NCBI RefSeq assembly: GCF_900113225.1
Contig: NZ_FOZE01000002.1
Span: forward strand, 620,001-684,000
Length of the DNA stretch: 64,000 nucleotides
Origin: Mitsuaria sp. PDC51
Lineage (GTDB): Bacteria; Pseudomonadota; Gammaproteobacteria; Burkholderiales; Burkholderiaceae_C
Direction of reading: 5' to 3'
This document shows, one piece after another, positions 48,875-58,478 of this stretch (position 1 is its first letter; the number at the start of each line of letters is the position of its first letter). Position numbers and translations under genes: made by a program. The notes under the pieces were generated by a model. That model did no database searches. It had not been told where the DNA came from and worked only from the letters and a program-made list of their open reading frames with translations.

Positions 48875-49306
48875 ATGCGCCGACCCCTGTCTCCGCGCCG
48901 CGCGCGCGGCTTCACGCTGATCGAACTGATCGTCGCCATCACCATCGTCGCCGTCATGGGCGCGGTGGTCGTTCCCGCGGTGATGAACCACGTCTCCGAA
49001 GCCCGCCGCACCGCGGCCCGGTCCGACGTGAACACGCTGATGCAGGCGCTCAAGCTCTACAAGATGGACAACGGCCGCTACCCGAGCGGCGAGCAGGGCC
49101 TGGGTGCCCTGGTGGCCAAGCCGACCAACGGCCCGGCCGCGCCCAACTGGAAGGTCTACATCGAGAAGCTGCCCAAGGACCCCTGGGGCAATGCGTACCA
49201 GTATGACAACCCCGGCCTGAAGGGCGAGGTCGACGTCTACAGCCTGGGCGCGGACGGCAAGCCCGGCGGCGAAGGCAACGACGCCGACGTCGGCTCCTGG
49301 GAGTGA
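48875..49306 (+). CDS. gspG: Type II secretion system major pseudopilin GspG
   Basis: A 143-residue major pseudopilin. The leader is cut after RG ([14 protein letters not shown]), with +5 Glu. The family-typical ALKLYKMDNGRYPSGEQGLGALV and DPWGNAYQYDNPG, and calcium-site region GADGKPGGEGNDADVGSWE, are present. The ATG at 48875 is preceded by GAGG; the frame opens 13 codons earlier without a leader. First gene of the plus-strand gsp operon, gspG-H-I-J-K-L-M-N-D-E-F. Confidence 0.95.
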   Translation: MRRPLSPRRARGFTLIELIVAITIVAVMGAVVVPAVMNHVSEARRTAARSDVNTLMQALKLYKMDNGRYPSGEQGLGALVAKPTNGPAAPNWKVYIEKLPKDPWGNAYQYDNPGLKGEVDVYSLGADGKPGGEGNDADVGSWE

Positions 49307-49370
49307 GCGCACGGCCCGCCGCGCGTTCCACCTCCCCACCGTCCCGCTCCTTCATCGACCGCTCCGAGCC

Positions 49371-49853
49371 GTGCGCGCGCGTCCGTCCGGCCGTCCGTCC
49401 CAGCGCGGCTTCACGCTGATCGAGCTGATCGTGGCGATCACCATCGTGGCGATCGCCAGCGCGACCGTCGCGGTCGCCGTGCGGGACCGCGCCGACGTGC
49501 AACTCGAGCGCGAGGCGCTGCAGCTGGCCTCGGTGCTCGAGACCGCCCGGGCCGAGGCCCGCGCCGCGTCGCTGGACGTGCGCTGGGTGCCGGACGCGGG
49601 CAACGATGGCGGCCGCTACCACCTCACCGGCCTGCCCGCCCCGCTGGTCAGGCGACTGGGCCTGGAGCGCCCCTGGCTGGGCGACACGCCCATCGTCGAG
49701 ATCCAGGGCGCCGCCGCCAACGGCCGCACGCTGCGCCTGGGACCGGAGCCGCTCATCGGCGCGCAGCGCGTCACGCTGATCCGCGGCGATCACCGGATCA
49801 CGCTCGCCACCGACGGCCTGCGTCCCTTCGCGATCACCAAGGGAGGCGCATGA
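49371..49853 (+). CDS. gspH: Type II secretion system minor pseudopilin GspH
   Basis: A 160-residue pseudopilin starting with GTG (49371-49373), as no in-frame ATG precedes the prepilin motif. The leader is cut after QRG ([12 protein letters not shown]). The GspH body has DVQLEREALQLASVLETARAEARAAS. It is one of the minor pseudopilins at the tip of the pseudopilus. The stop overlaps the gspI ATG by 4 bp. Confidence 0.93.
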   Translation: MRARPSGRPSQRGFTLIELIVAITIVAIASATVAVAVRDRADVQLEREALQLASVLETARAEARAASLDVRWVPDAGNDGGRYHLTGLPAPLVRRLGLERPWLGDTPIVEIQGAAANGRTLRLGPEPLIGAQRVTLIRGDHRITLATDGLRPFAITKGGA

Positions 49854-50257
49854 GCGGCGCCCTCCGCCCCGGCCTGCCCCCGCCGCCCCTCGGGCGCGCC
49901 TCGCGTGCCGCCGGCTTCACCCTCATCGAGGTCCTGGTGGCGCTGACCATCGTCGCGCTGTGCCTGGCGGCCGGCCTGCGGGCCGCGGGCGCGATGACCT
50001 CGAATTCGGACCGGCTCGCCATCAACTCGCTGGCGCAGTGGTGCGCCGAGAACGAGCTGACCGAGATGCGCCTGACCAAGACCTTCCCCGGCGTCGGCGA
50101 CAACAGCGCCAGCTGCACGCAGATGGGTCGGGACTTCAACGTCAGGCTGGCGGTCCGCTCGACGCCCAATCCCAATTTCCGGCGCGTCGAGGCGCAGGTC
50201 TTCGACGACCGCGACCGCCCGCTGCTGACCCTGACCACCATCGTGGGGCGCAACTGA
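49850..50257 (+). CDS. gspI: Type II secretion system minor pseudopilin GspI
   Basis: A 135-residue pseudopilin. The leader is cut after AG (AAG|FTLIEVLVAL), followed by the GspI-typical NSLAQWCAENELTEMRLTKTFP. GGAGG lies just upstream of the ATG and inside gspH. It forms the tip trimer with GspJ and GspK. The final A of its stop begins the gspJ start (TGATG). Confidence 0.94.
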   Translation: MSGALRPGLPPPPLGRASRAAGFTLIEVLVALTIVALCLAAGLRAAGAMTSNSDRLAINSLAQWCAENELTEMRLTKTFPGVGDNSASCTQMGRDFNVRLAVRSTPNPNFRRVEAQVFDDRDRPLLTLTTIVGRN

Positions 50258-50934
50258 TGCGACGCCCGGGCGGTTCCTCCCTCCGGCGCGCGGCGCGCGG
50301 GTTCACCCTGATCGAGGTCGTGGTCGCGCTGGTCGTGATGGCGGTGATGTCGGTGATGGCCTGGCGCGCGGTGAGCGCGCTGACCACCAGCCGCGAGCAC
50401 AACGAAGCCGCGATGGAGCGCGCCGAGACGCTGCAGACGCTGATGCGGCAGTGGGAACTGGACCTGCGCGAGGTGCAGGACAGCGGCGTGGTGCCCTCGG
50501 CGCTGGCCTTCGACGGCGCGACGCTGCGCATGACGCGCCGCCGCGAGACCGGCCTGCAGCTGGTGGCGTGGCAGTTGCGGGACGGCCGGCTGTCGCGCTG
50601 GGAATCGGCGCCGGTGGTGAACCGGGACGACCTGCAGGACGCCTGGTTCCGCAGCCAGCAGCTCAGCGCCGAGGAACTGCGCGCGATGCCGGGCCTGGAC
50701 GGCGTGCTCGGCTGGCAGATGTTCTTCTTCCGCGGCAACGCCTGGTCCAACGCGCAATCCAGCGGCGAGCTGGTGCCGCAGGACCCGGCCGCCTCGTCGC
50801 CGACCGGGCCCAATGCGCCAAAGCAGCGCGTGGCCGTGCCGCAGGGCGTGCGCATGCGGCTGCAGTTCGGCGAGGGCAGCGGCTATCGCGGCGAACTGGT
50901 CCGCGAGGTCGCGGTGGAAAGCAACGGCTCATGA
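50257..50934 (+). CDS. gspJ: Type II secretion system minor pseudopilin GspJ
   Basis: A 225-residue pseudopilin with leader RAARG|FTLIEVVVALVV and the GspJ pattern WRAVSALTTSREHNEAAMERAETLQTLMRQWELDLREV. It ends GYRGELVREVAVESNGS. The ATG shares one base with the gspI stop, and the stop overlaps the gspK start by 4 bp. The longer open frame upstream lies inside gspI and is not used. Confidence 0.94.
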   Translation: MRRPGGSSLRRAARGFTLIEVVVALVVMAVMSVMAWRAVSALTTSREHNEAAMERAETLQTLMRQWELDLREVQDSGVVPSALAFDGATLRMTRRRETGLQLVAWQLRDGRLSRWESAPVVNRDDLQDAWFRSQQLSAEELRAMPGLDGVLGWQMFFFRGNAWSNAQSSGELVPQDPAASSPTGPNAPKQRVAVPQGVRMRLQFGEGSGYRGELVREVAVESNGS

Positions 50935-51935
50935 GCAGGCCTCGTTCGCCATCGCGTCCGGCACAACCGCCTCGCGGCGCCGCGCTGCTGACCGCGCTGC
51001 TGATCGTGGTGCTGGTGACCACGCTGTCGGCCGCGATGCTGTGGCGGCAGGCGCGCAGCATCCAGATCGAGGCCGCCGACCGCGGCCGCGCCCAGGCGGA
51101 CTGGGTGCTGCAGGGCGCGCTGGACTGGGCGCGGCTGATCCTGCGCGAGGACAAGCGCAACAACATGAACGCGCGCGACGGCAAGCCGGCCTCGGACGAC
51201 CTCACCGAGGTCTGGTCGGTGCCGCTGGCCGAGGCGCGCCTGTCCAGCTTCCTGTCGCAGGACGAGAACAACTCGGCCGACGCCGGGCCGGACGCCTTCC
51301 TGTCCGGCCACATCGAGGACGCGCAATCGCGCTTCAACCTGCGCAACCTGGTCGACAACAAGCCCGAGGAAGTGCGCGCCGCGGCCCAGCTCTTCCAGGC
51401 CGCCGGGCTGAGCACCAACCTGGTCGAGCAGTTGCGGCTCAGCATGAACTACGCGGCCGTGCCCGCCAGCGCGCCGTCCGGCGAGGTGCCGCTGCTGCCC
51501 ACGCGGCTGGCGCAGCTGCGCTGGCTCGGCCTGAACGAGGAGCAGATCCGGCGCCTGAGCACGCTGGTGGTGATCCTGCCCAAGCGCACCCCGGTCAACG
51601 TGAACACCGCGCCGCGTGAGGTGCTCGCCGCGGTGCTGTTCACCGACACCGGCTCGGCGGACCGCATCGTGCGCCAGCGCCAGGTCAAGCCCTTCCGGAG
51701 CTTCGAGGACCTCAAGCCCTTCGTGCCGCAGGAGCCGGCGCTCAGCGCCGAGCGCACCGCCTTCACCAGCGACTTCTTCTTCGTCGAGGGCCAGCTGCGC
51801 ATGGACGACCGCGTGCTGGCGCAGCGCTCGCTGGTCGAGCGCCGCAACCTCGAGATGGTCGTGCTCGACCGCGAACGCCTGCAACGGCTGTCCACGCTGC
51901 CCGGCACCGCCGCCGGCTACGGGGCCACGCCTTGA
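50931..51935 (+). CDS. gspK: Type II secretion system minor pseudopilin GspK
   Basis: A 334-residue capping pseudopilin. The prepilin-like leader PRG|AALLTALLIVVLVTTLSAAM lacks the +5 Glu, as GspK does in general. The alpha-helical domain contains LDWARLILREDKRNN and DAQSRFNLRNLVDN, and a helix-hairpin-helix-like CTD includes VNVNTAPREVLAAVL and DRIVRQRQ. The ATG overlaps the gspJ stop. It is followed by a 164-bp gap, the largest inside this operon. Confidence 0.94.
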   Translation: MSRPRSPSRPAQPPRGAALLTALLIVVLVTTLSAAMLWRQARSIQIEAADRGRAQADWVLQGALDWARLILREDKRNNMNARDGKPASDDLTEVWSVPLAEARLSSFLSQDENNSADAGPDAFLSGHIEDAQSRFNLRNLVDNKPEEVRAAAQLFQAAGLSTNLVEQLRLSMNYAAVPASAPSGEVPLLPTRLAQLRWLGLNEEQIRRLSTLVVILPKRTPVNVNTAPREVLAAVLFTDTGSADRIVRQRQVKPFRSFEDLKPFVPQEPALSAERTAFTSDFFFVEGQLRMDDRVLAQRSLVERRNLEMVVLDRERLQRLSTLPGTAAGYGATP

Positions 51936-52083
51936 ACCCGTCGACACGCGACGCGGCCGCAGGGCCTCCGGCGTCGACGCCGACACGACTGGACACACGA
52001 GGGACGGGATGCACGGACATGTAAAGGCTCAACTACGGGCTTCTTCGGGGGCCGGCGGCGCCGAAGCGTCATGCAAGCCCTCC

Positions 52084-52089
52084 TAGAAT
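52084..52089 (+). promoter_or_regulatory. Candidate -10 element (TAGAAT) immediately before gspL
   Basis: TAGAAT ends 10 nt before the gspL ATG in a 164-bp gap, with no Shine-Dalgarno sequence between them. It may drive an internal leaderless transcript of gspL-M-N-D-E-F. No good -35 is seen. Confidence 0.35.
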
Positions 52090-52099
52090 CCGCGATCTC

Positions 52100-53323
52100 A
52101 TGAGTACCCTGCTCATCCTGCTGCCGGCCCACCCGCCCCAGGGCGGCCCCGCGCAAGACTACGAATACTGGTTCAGCCACGACGCGCAAGCGCCCGCCCA
52201 CGCCCGGGGGCACGGCGAGCGCGCGCCGCTGTCCGCCTTGCCGCGCGCCGACCGCGTGATGGCGCTGATCGGCGACGACCAGCTCAGCTGGCTGCCGGCG
52301 CAGCTGCCCAAGGTCAAGGGCGCGAAGCTGCGCGGCGCCGTCGTCGGCGTGATGGAGGACCAGCTGCTCGAGGATCCCGAGCGGCTGCACTTCGCGCTGC
52401 TGGACAGCCCCGACGCCGACGGCCGCACCCACTGGGTCGCCGTGACCGCCCGCGAGCCGCTGCGCGCGCACCTGCAGGCGATCGAGGCGGCCGGGCTGCT
52501 GGTCGAGTCGCTGCTGCCGCTGTCCTGGCCGCAGCCGGTCTCGGGCAGCGCCGATGGCGGCTACGTCCACGCTGGTGCCGACGGGCGCGCGCGGCTGCGG
52601 GTCTCGCGCGCCGACGGCGTGGCGACCTTCCCGCTGGACAGCGGCGGCCTGCGCAACTGGCTGGGCGAGGACTGGTGGCAGCAGGCCCCGGTCAGCGCCA
52701 GCCCCGCCGCCGCGGCCGAGGCCGAGCAGTGGCTGGGCCGTCCGGTGCGGGTGCTGAGCGACACCGACCGCGCCTGGGCTGCGCGCCAGGCGCCGGTCAA
52801 CCTGCTGCAGTTCGACCTCACGCCGCGCCAGCGCGGCTGGCAGCGCCTGTACCAGGCCTGGCAGACGCTGCAGACGCCGGCCTGGCGGCCCTTCCGCTGG
52901 GGCGTCGTCGGCCTGGTCGCGGTGCAGGTCATCGGCCTGAACGCGATGGCCTGGCAACAGGGCCGCGCCATCGACGCGCGCAAGGCCGAGCAGGAGGCGC
53001 TGCTGCGACAGAGCTTCCCGCAGGTGCGCGTGGTCCGCGACGCCCGCGCGCAGATGGTGCGCGAGACCGAGGCGCTGCGCGGCGGCGCCGGGCAGGTCGG
53101 CCCGGGTGACCTGGAAGACCTCCTCGCCGCCGTGGCCCGCGCCACGCCGCCGGGCGAGCCGCCGCTGCCGGGCCTGCGCTTCGAACCCGGCCGGCTGCAG
53201 TTGACCGGCCTGGGCGCGCCGCAGCGCGCGCAGCTGCGCGAGCGGCTCGGCCGCGATCCCGCGCTGCGGGTCGCCGAGGACGGCGATGCGCTCCAACTCA
53301 GCCTGCGACCCGAGAACCGATGA
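52100..53323 (+). CDS. gspL: Type II secretion system protein GspL
   Basis: A 407-residue bitopic inner-membrane protein. The cytoplasmic actin-like domain (about 1-240) with VMALIGDDQLSWLPAQLPKVKG, GVMEDQLLEDPERLHFAL and EAAGLLVESLLPL binds the ATPase GspE. A transmembrane helix at about 270-290 (VVGLVAVQVIGLNAMAW) is followed by a periplasmic coil and ferredoxin-like domain. It partners with GspM. Translation likely starts at ATG 52100. The gspM ATG overlaps the end by 4 bp. Confidence 0.93.
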   Translation: MSTLLILLPAHPPQGGPAQDYEYWFSHDAQAPAHARGHGERAPLSALPRADRVMALIGDDQLSWLPAQLPKVKGAKLRGAVVGVMEDQLLEDPERLHFALLDSPDADGRTHWVAVTAREPLRAHLQAIEAAGLLVESLLPLSWPQPVSGSADGGYVHAGADGRARLRVSRADGVATFPLDSGGLRNWLGEDWWQQAPVSASPAAAAEAEQWLGRPVRVLSDTDRAWAARQAPVNLLQFDLTPRQRGWQRLYQAWQTLQTPAWRPFRWGVVGLVAVQVIGLNAMAWQQGRAIDARKAEQEALLRQSFPQVRVVRDARAQMVRETEALRGGAGQVGPGDLEDLLAAVARATPPGEPPLPGLRFEPGRLQLTGLGAPQRAQLRERLGRDPALRVAEDGDALQLSLRPENR

Positions 53324-53817
53324 ACAGCTTCACGACGATGCGCCGCGACCTCGAGGCCCGCTGGCAGGCGGCCGCGCCGCGCGAGCGCCTGATCGCGCGC
53401 CTGGCCGCGGCCTTCATCGGCCTGCTGCTGCTGTGGCTGGTCGCGCTCGCGCCGGCCTGGGGCACGCTGCGCAAGGCGCCCGGCGAGCTGGACCGGCTCG
53501 ACCGCGAGCTGCAGCAGATGCGCGCGATGGCGATGCAGACGCAGGCGCTGAAGCAGGCGGTGCCAGTCTCGGCCGAGCAGTCGGTGGCGGCCCTGCGCGC
53601 CGCGACCGCGCGGCTGGGCCCGGCCGCCGAATTGACGATCACCGGCACCCAGGCGCAGCTGCGCCTGCGCGGCGTGCCCGGCGGCGCGCTGGCGATGTGG
53701 ATCGGCGAGGCGCGCCAGGGCGCGCGCGCCAGACCGCAGGAGGCCGAGCTGCAATCCGGACCGCAGGGCTACAGCGGCCGCCTGACGCTGCTGCTGCCCG
53801 CCGCGGCGGGGAACTGA
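53320..53817 (+). CDS. gspM: Type II secretion system protein GspM
   Basis: A 165-residue bitopic protein. The cytoplasmic N-terminus (MNSFTTMRRDLEARWQAAAPRE) precedes a transmembrane helix at about 28-48 (LAAAFIGLLLLWLVALAPAW) and a periplasmic ferredoxin-like domain. It stabilises GspL in the inner-membrane platform. It is tightly placed, overlapping gspL by 4 bp and ending 3 bp before gspN. Confidence 0.92.
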   Translation: MNSFTTMRRDLEARWQAAAPRERLIARLAAAFIGLLLLWLVALAPAWGTLRKAPGELDRLDRELQQMRAMAMQTQALKQAVPVSAEQSVAALRAATARLGPAAELTITGTQAQLRLRGVPGGALAMWIGEARQGARARPQEAELQSGPQGYSGRLTLLLPAAAGN

Positions 53818-53820
53818 GCG

Positions 53821-54681
53821 ATGGCCCGACGATCGAGCGCCCGGCTCACGACGTCGACGGCCAACGCCGCCTCGACCACCGGTTTCGTCCGCGCCTTCCG
53901 CTGGGCCGAGTTCGGCGCGGTGCTGGGCCTGGTGACGGCGGTCGTCGCCTGGGCGCCGGCGGCCTGGCTGGCCTCGGCCGTGTCCTCGGCGACCCACAAG
54001 CGCCTGGTGCTGGCCGACGCCCGCGGCACGCTGTGGAACGGCAGCGCCCGGCTGATCCTGAGCCCCGGTCCCGGCAGCCGCGACGCCAGCGAGCTGCCGC
54101 AGCGCCTGGGCTGGACGATGCGGCCGGGCTGGATCGACGGCGGACCGGGCCTGCGCCTGACGCTGGACCAGTCCTGCTGCATCAAGCCGGCCGCGCCGCT
54201 GACGGCGAGCTTCGGCCTGGACCGCCTCACCGTGCGGCTGCCCGACGCGACGCCGGAGCAGCCGTGGATCCGCTGGCCGGCCGGCTGGCTGTCGGGCCTG
54301 GGCACGCCCTGGAACACGCTGGCGCCGGACGGCGTCATCGCCATCAGCGCGCAGGGCTTCGTCTTCGAGGGGCGCGGGGCCGCGGTCAACGTGAGCGGCG
54401 TGGCGCAGGTCGAGCTGCGCGACTTCTCCTCGCGCCTGGCGCAGGTGGCGCCGCTGGGCAGCTACCGGATGGGGCTGGTGGGCGGCGGGCAGACGCCGCA
54501 GCTGATCCTCACGACGATCCAGGGCCCGCTGCAACTGAGCGGCCAGGGCAGCCTGGGCGCGAAGCGGGCGCAGTTCCGGGGCGAGGCGACGGCCGCCCCG
54601 GGCAGCGAGGCCGCCTTGGCCAATTTGTTGAACATCATCGGGCGCCGCGAGGGCGCGCGCTCGATCATCTCGGTGGGATGA
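53821..54681 (+). CDS. gspN: Type II secretion system protein GspN
   Basis: A 286-residue T2SN-family protein. A basic cytoplasmic N-terminus and a transmembrane helix (about 35-58, GAVLGLVTAVVAWAPAAWLA) precede a periplasmic beta-rich domain with LADARGTLWNGSARL and GVIAISAQGFVFEG. GspN is found in only some T2SS clusters, and its role is not well defined. The stop overlaps the gspD ATG by 4 bp. Confidence 0.9.
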   Translation: MARRSSARLTTSTANAASTTGFVRAFRWAEFGAVLGLVTAVVAWAPAAWLASAVSSATHKRLVLADARGTLWNGSARLILSPGPGSRDASELPQRLGWTMRPGWIDGGPGLRLTLDQSCCIKPAAPLTASFGLDRLTVRLPDATPEQPWIRWPAGWLSGLGTPWNTLAPDGVIAISAQGFVFEGRGAAVNVSGVAQVELRDFSSRLAQVAPLGSYRMGLVGGGQTPQLILTTIQGPLQLSGQGSLGAKRAQFRGEATAAPGSEAALANLLNIIGRREGARSIISVG

Positions 54682-56954
54682 GCATGAACAAGCACATGAT
54701 GCGACCGACGGCGCTGGGCATGGCGATCAGCCTGATCGCGGGCAGCCTGCCCCTGCAGGCCGGCGCACAGTCGAATCAGCAGCAGAACCGCCGACAGCCG
54801 GCCGTGCGCGCGAGCACGCCGGTCACGCTGAATTTCGTCAACACCGACATCGAGGCGGTCTCGCGCGCGATGTCCGCCGCGCTGGGCAAGCCGATCCTGG
54901 TCGATCCCCGGGTCAAGGGCACGATGACGCTGACCGCCGAGCAGCCGGTGCCGGTGCAGGAGGCCTACCTGAGCTACCTGGCGGCGCTGCGCGGCATGGG
55001 CTTCTCGATGGTGGAGTCCGGCGGGCTGCTCAAGCTCGTGCCCGAGGCCGAGGCCAAGCTGCAGACCGGCGCGGTGACCATCGCCGGCGAATCGCGCGCC
55101 CGCGGCGACCAGGTCATGACGCAGATCTTCAAGCTCAACCACGAGAACGCGAACAACCTCGTGGCGGTGCTGCGCCCGCTGATCACGCCCAACAACACGA
55201 TCAACGCCAACCCGGGCAACAACAGCCTGGTGATCACCGATTACGCCGAGAACCTGCAGCGCATCAGCCGCATCGTCGCGGCGCTGGACCAGCCCTCCAA
55301 CACCGACATCGAGGTGATCCCGCTGCGCAACGCGGTGGCCTCGGACATCGTGCAGCTGGTGCAGCGGCTCTCCGACGGCGTCGGCGGCGCGCAGGGCGTG
55401 GTGACGCCGCAGGGCGCGGCCGGCGGCGGCAGCAGCAGCGTCATGGCCGATCCGCGCAGCAACGCGCTGATCGTGCGCGCGTCCAACCCGGCCAAGCTGA
55501 TGCAGCTGCGCGCGATGATCGCCAAGCTCGACCAGCCCAGCACCGACACCGGAGGCAGCATCCGGGTGATCTACCTGAAGAACGCCGACGCGGTGCGCCT
55601 GGCCACGGTGCTGCGCGCGGCCTACACGAACAATGCCGGCCCGGGCGCGGGCGGCGGATCGAACAGCAACTCGGGCAGCGGCACCGGCAGCTTCGCCGGT
55701 GCGCAGACCGGCAGCGCCGGCACCAGCGGCGGTTTCGCGGGCAACAGCTCGTCCTTCGGCGGCAGCTCGACGAGCTCCGGCAGCAGCGGCTCCTCGAGCA
55801 GCGGCAGCGCGTCGACGCAGGTCAGCCAGACGGCGCAGGTCAACACCGGCGGCTTCGTGCAGGCGGACCCGGCGACCAACTCGCTGATCATCACGGCGCC
55901 CGAGCCGATGTACCGCCAGATCCGCGCCGTCGTCGAGCAGCTCGACACGCGCCGCGCGCAGATCTACGTCGAGGCGCTGATCGTCAAGGTCGACGCCTCC
56001 AAGGCCGGCCAGTTCGGCGTGCAGTTCCAGCAGCTCTTCGGCGAAGGCGCGATCGGCACCAACTTCGGCGCCGGCTACGCCAACATCCTCAACCTGACCG
56101 CGGCCACCGCCGGCGGCACCTCGGGCGTCAGCACCGCGATCCAGAGCGGCCAGATCCCGACCGGCCTGAACGTGGGCATCATCAAGAAGGTCGGCAGCCT
56201 CTACACGCTGGGCGCCATCGCCAACGTGCTGGGCTCGGTCAGCGGCACCAACGTGCTGTCGACGCCGTCGATGATCGTCCAGGACAACGAGGAAGCCGAC
56301 CTGCTGATCGGCAGCAACGTGCCGGTGCTGACCGGCAACTCGACGACCACCTCGGGCACCACCACCAGTCCCTTCCAGACCTTCGAGCGCCGCGACGTCG
56401 GCCTGCGGCTGAAGGTGCGCGCGACCGTCGGCGAGAACGGCACGGTGCGCATGAAGGTCTACCAGGAGAATTCCAGCGTCGTCGCCTCGGCCAACTCGGC
56501 CACCCAGGGCCCGACCTTCGACAAGAGCGCGGTGGAGACCTCGGTGACGCTGGAGGACGGCCAGGTGCTGGTGCTGGGCGGCCTGCTCAAGGACGAGTAC
56601 GTCGACGGCGAGGACAAGGTGCCGGGCCTGGGCGACATCCCGCTGCTGGGCAACCTGTTCAAGAACCAGACCCGCAAGCGGACCAAGTCCAACCAGATGA
56701 TCTTCCTGCGGCCGGTGCTGCTGCGCACGCCGGAGAGCGCGCTGGCGCTGACGATGGACCGCTACGACGCGATCCGCGCCTACCAGCAGGAGTCGCAGCC
56801 CAAGGCGTCCATGGTGCTGCCCGACACCGGCGCGCCGATCCTGCCGGAGAAGCCGGCCTCGGCGCCGCCGGCCCAGCTGCCGCTGCCGGTCTATCCGGCC
56901 TCGTCGCCGGTGCCGGGCCCCGCCGCGCCGGCCAGCGCGCCGCAGGGCCGCTGA
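54678..56954 (+). CDS. gspD: Type II secretion system secretin GspD
   Basis: A 758-residue outer-membrane secretin. A signal peptide ends LPLQAGAQ (about 30). The N0 domain ([20 protein letters not shown]), N1-N3 repeats and the secretin core ([38 protein letters not shown]) are in order. Residues about 320-385 are a Gly/Ser-rich loop inserted in N3, and the C-terminus is a Pro/Ala-rich tail. I chose ATG 54678 (MSMNKHM), overlapping the gspN stop; a Met two codons on is equally possible. The longer frame upstream lies in gspN/gspM and is not coding. Confidence 0.96.
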   Translation: MSMNKHMMRPTALGMAISLIAGSLPLQAGAQSNQQQNRRQPAVRASTPVTLNFVNTDIEAVSRAMSAALGKPILVDPRVKGTMTLTAEQPVPVQEAYLSYLAALRGMGFSMVESGGLLKLVPEAEAKLQTGAVTIAGESRARGDQVMTQIFKLNHENANNLVAVLRPLITPNNTINANPGNNSLVITDYAENLQRISRIVAALDQPSNTDIEVIPLRNAVASDIVQLVQRLSDGVGGAQGVVTPQGAAGGGSSSVMADPRSNALIVRASNPAKLMQLRAMIAKLDQPSTDTGGSIRVIYLKNADAVRLATVLRAAYTNNAGPGAGGGSNSNSGSGTGSFAGAQTGSAGTSGGFAGNSSSFGGSSTSSGSSGSSSSGSASTQVSQTAQVNTGGFVQADPATNSLIITAPEPMYRQIRAVVEQLDTRRAQIYVEALIVKVDASKAGQFGVQFQQLFGEGAIGTNFGAGYANILNLTAATAGGTSGVSTAIQSGQIPTGLNVGIIKKVGSLYTLGAIANVLGSVSGTNVLSTPSMIVQDNEEADLLIGSNVPVLTGNSTTTSGTTTSPFQTFERRDVGLRLKVRATVGENGTVRMKVYQENSSVVASANSATQGPTFDKSAVETSVTLEDGQVLVLGGLLKDEYVDGEDKVPGLGDIPLLGNLFKNQTRKRTKSNQMIFLRPVLLRTPESALALTMDRYDAIRAYQQESQPKASMVLPDTGAPILPEKPASAPPAQLPLPVYPASSPVPGPAAPASAPQGR

Positions 56955-56967
56955 GCCGGGAGCCGCC

Positions 56968-58401
56968 ATGGCCAGCCGCCATCCCCTTCCCTACGCCGTC
57001 GCGAAGTCGCAGCAGGTGCTGCTCGAGGACGACGGCCAGCAGCGCACCCTGTGGGCCACGCCGGCGCTGTCGCTGCCGGTGCTGTCGGAACTGCAGCGCG
57101 TGTACGCGCCCTCGCGCATCGAATGCCTGAGCGTGGCCGAGCTGTCGCAGCGCGTCCAGGCGGCCTACGCGGGCGGCGAGGACAGCGCCGCGCTGGTGGT
57201 GGGCGAGGTCGAGAGCGCCGTCGACCTGTCGCGCCTGATGCAGGACTTGCCCGCGGTCGAGGACCTGCTCGAGACCGCCGACGACGCGCCCATCATCCGC
57301 ATGCTCAATGCGCTGCTGACGCAGGCCGCCAACAACGGCGCCAGCGACATCCACATCGAGCCCTACGAGCGCGAGAGCTCGGTGCGCTTCCGCGTCGACG
57401 GCACGCTGCGCGAGGTGGTGCGCCCGAACCGCGCGCTGCATGCGGCGCTGATCTCACGGCTGAAGATCATGGCGGAGCTCGACATCGCCGAGAAGCGCCT
57501 GCCGCAGGACGGCCGCATCTCGCTGCGCATCGGCGGCCGCGCGATCGACGTGCGGGTGAGCACGCTGCCGTCGGCGCACGGCGAGCGCGCGGTGCTGCGC
57601 CTGCTGGACAAGTCGGAGTCGCGCTTCACGCTGGCGGCGCTGGGCATGGACGGCGAGCGGCTGGAGCGCTTCCAGCGCCTGGCGCAGCAGCCGCACGGCA
57701 TCGTGCTCGTGACCGGCCCGACGGGCTCGGGCAAGACGACGACGCTGTACGCGGCGCTGCAGACGGTCGACACCTCGACGACCAACGTGCTGACCGTCGA
57801 GGACCCGATCGAATACGAGCTGCCCGGCATCGGCCAGACCCAGGTCAACGCGCGCATCGACCTGACCTTCGCCAAGGCGCTGCGGGCCATCCTGCGCCAG
57901 GACCCGGACGTGATCATGATCGGCGAGATCCGCGATTACGAGACGGCGCAGATCGCGATCCAGGCCTCGCTGACCGGTCACCTGGTGCTGGCGACGCTGC
58001 ACACCAACGACGCGGTCAGCGCGGTGACGCGCCTGACCGACATGGGCGTGGAGCCCTTCCTGCTGAGCTCGTCGCTGCTGGGCGTGCTGGCGCAGCGGCT
58101 GGTGCGCAAGCTCTGCCCGGTGTGCAAGTCGCCGGAGCCGCTGCCCGAGGGCGGCGCGCGCTACCACCCGGTCGGCTGCCCGGCCTGCGCCAGCAGCGGC
58201 TACAAGGGCCGGACCGGCGTGTACGAGCTGATGGTCTGCGACGACACCATCCGCGGCCTGATCCACAACCAGGCGGCGGAGTCCGAGCTGCTGGCCGCGG
58301 CGCGCGCCAACGGCCTGCGCTCGATGCGCGAGGATGGCGACCGGCTGGTGGCCGCGGGCGTGACGTCCGAAGAGGAAGTGCTGCGGGTCACGCGCGAGTG
58401 A
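56968..58401 (+). CDS. gspE: Type II secretion system ATPase GspE
   Basis: A 477-residue cytosolic hexameric ATPase that powers pseudopilus assembly. Walker [16 protein letters not shown] lies near residue 250, the Asp box is nearby, Walker B is [14 protein letters not shown] and the His box [14 protein letters not shown]. The tetracysteine zinc motif CPVCKS...CPAC is near 382-405. An N-terminal GspL-binding region precedes [25 protein letters not shown] site precedes the ATG. Confidence 0.97.
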   Translation: MASRHPLPYAVAKSQQVLLEDDGQQRTLWATPALSLPVLSELQRVYAPSRIECLSVAELSQRVQAAYAGGEDSAALVVGEVESAVDLSRLMQDLPAVEDLLETADDAPIIRMLNALLTQAANNGASDIHIEPYERESSVRFRVDGTLREVVRPNRALHAALISRLKIMAELDIAEKRLPQDGRISLRIGGRAIDVRVSTLPSAHGERAVLRLLDKSESRFTLAALGMDGERLERFQRLAQQPHGIVLVTGPTGSGKTTTLYAALQTVDTSTTNVLTVEDPIEYELPGIGQTQVNARIDLTFAKALRAILRQDPDVIMIGEIRDYETAQIAIQASLTGHLVLATLHTNDAVSAVTRLTDMGVEPFLLSSSLLGVLAQRLVRKLCPVCKSPEPLPEGGARYHPVGCPACASSGYKGRTGVYELMVCDDTIRGLIHNQAAESELLAAARANGLRSMREDGDRLVAAGVTSEEEVLRVTRE

Positions 58402-58478
58402 GCGCGGCCGATCAAGACCGCGCGCCCTGACGCTACCCCCGACGCCGCACGACGCAGTCAATCACGAGGTTCCCAGCG

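Noticed and set aside
54462-56969. An 835-codon frame on the minus strand opposite gspD
   Set aside because: No domain, repeat-like composition of Arg/Gly/Ala/Val, and complete overlap with the gspD secretin.
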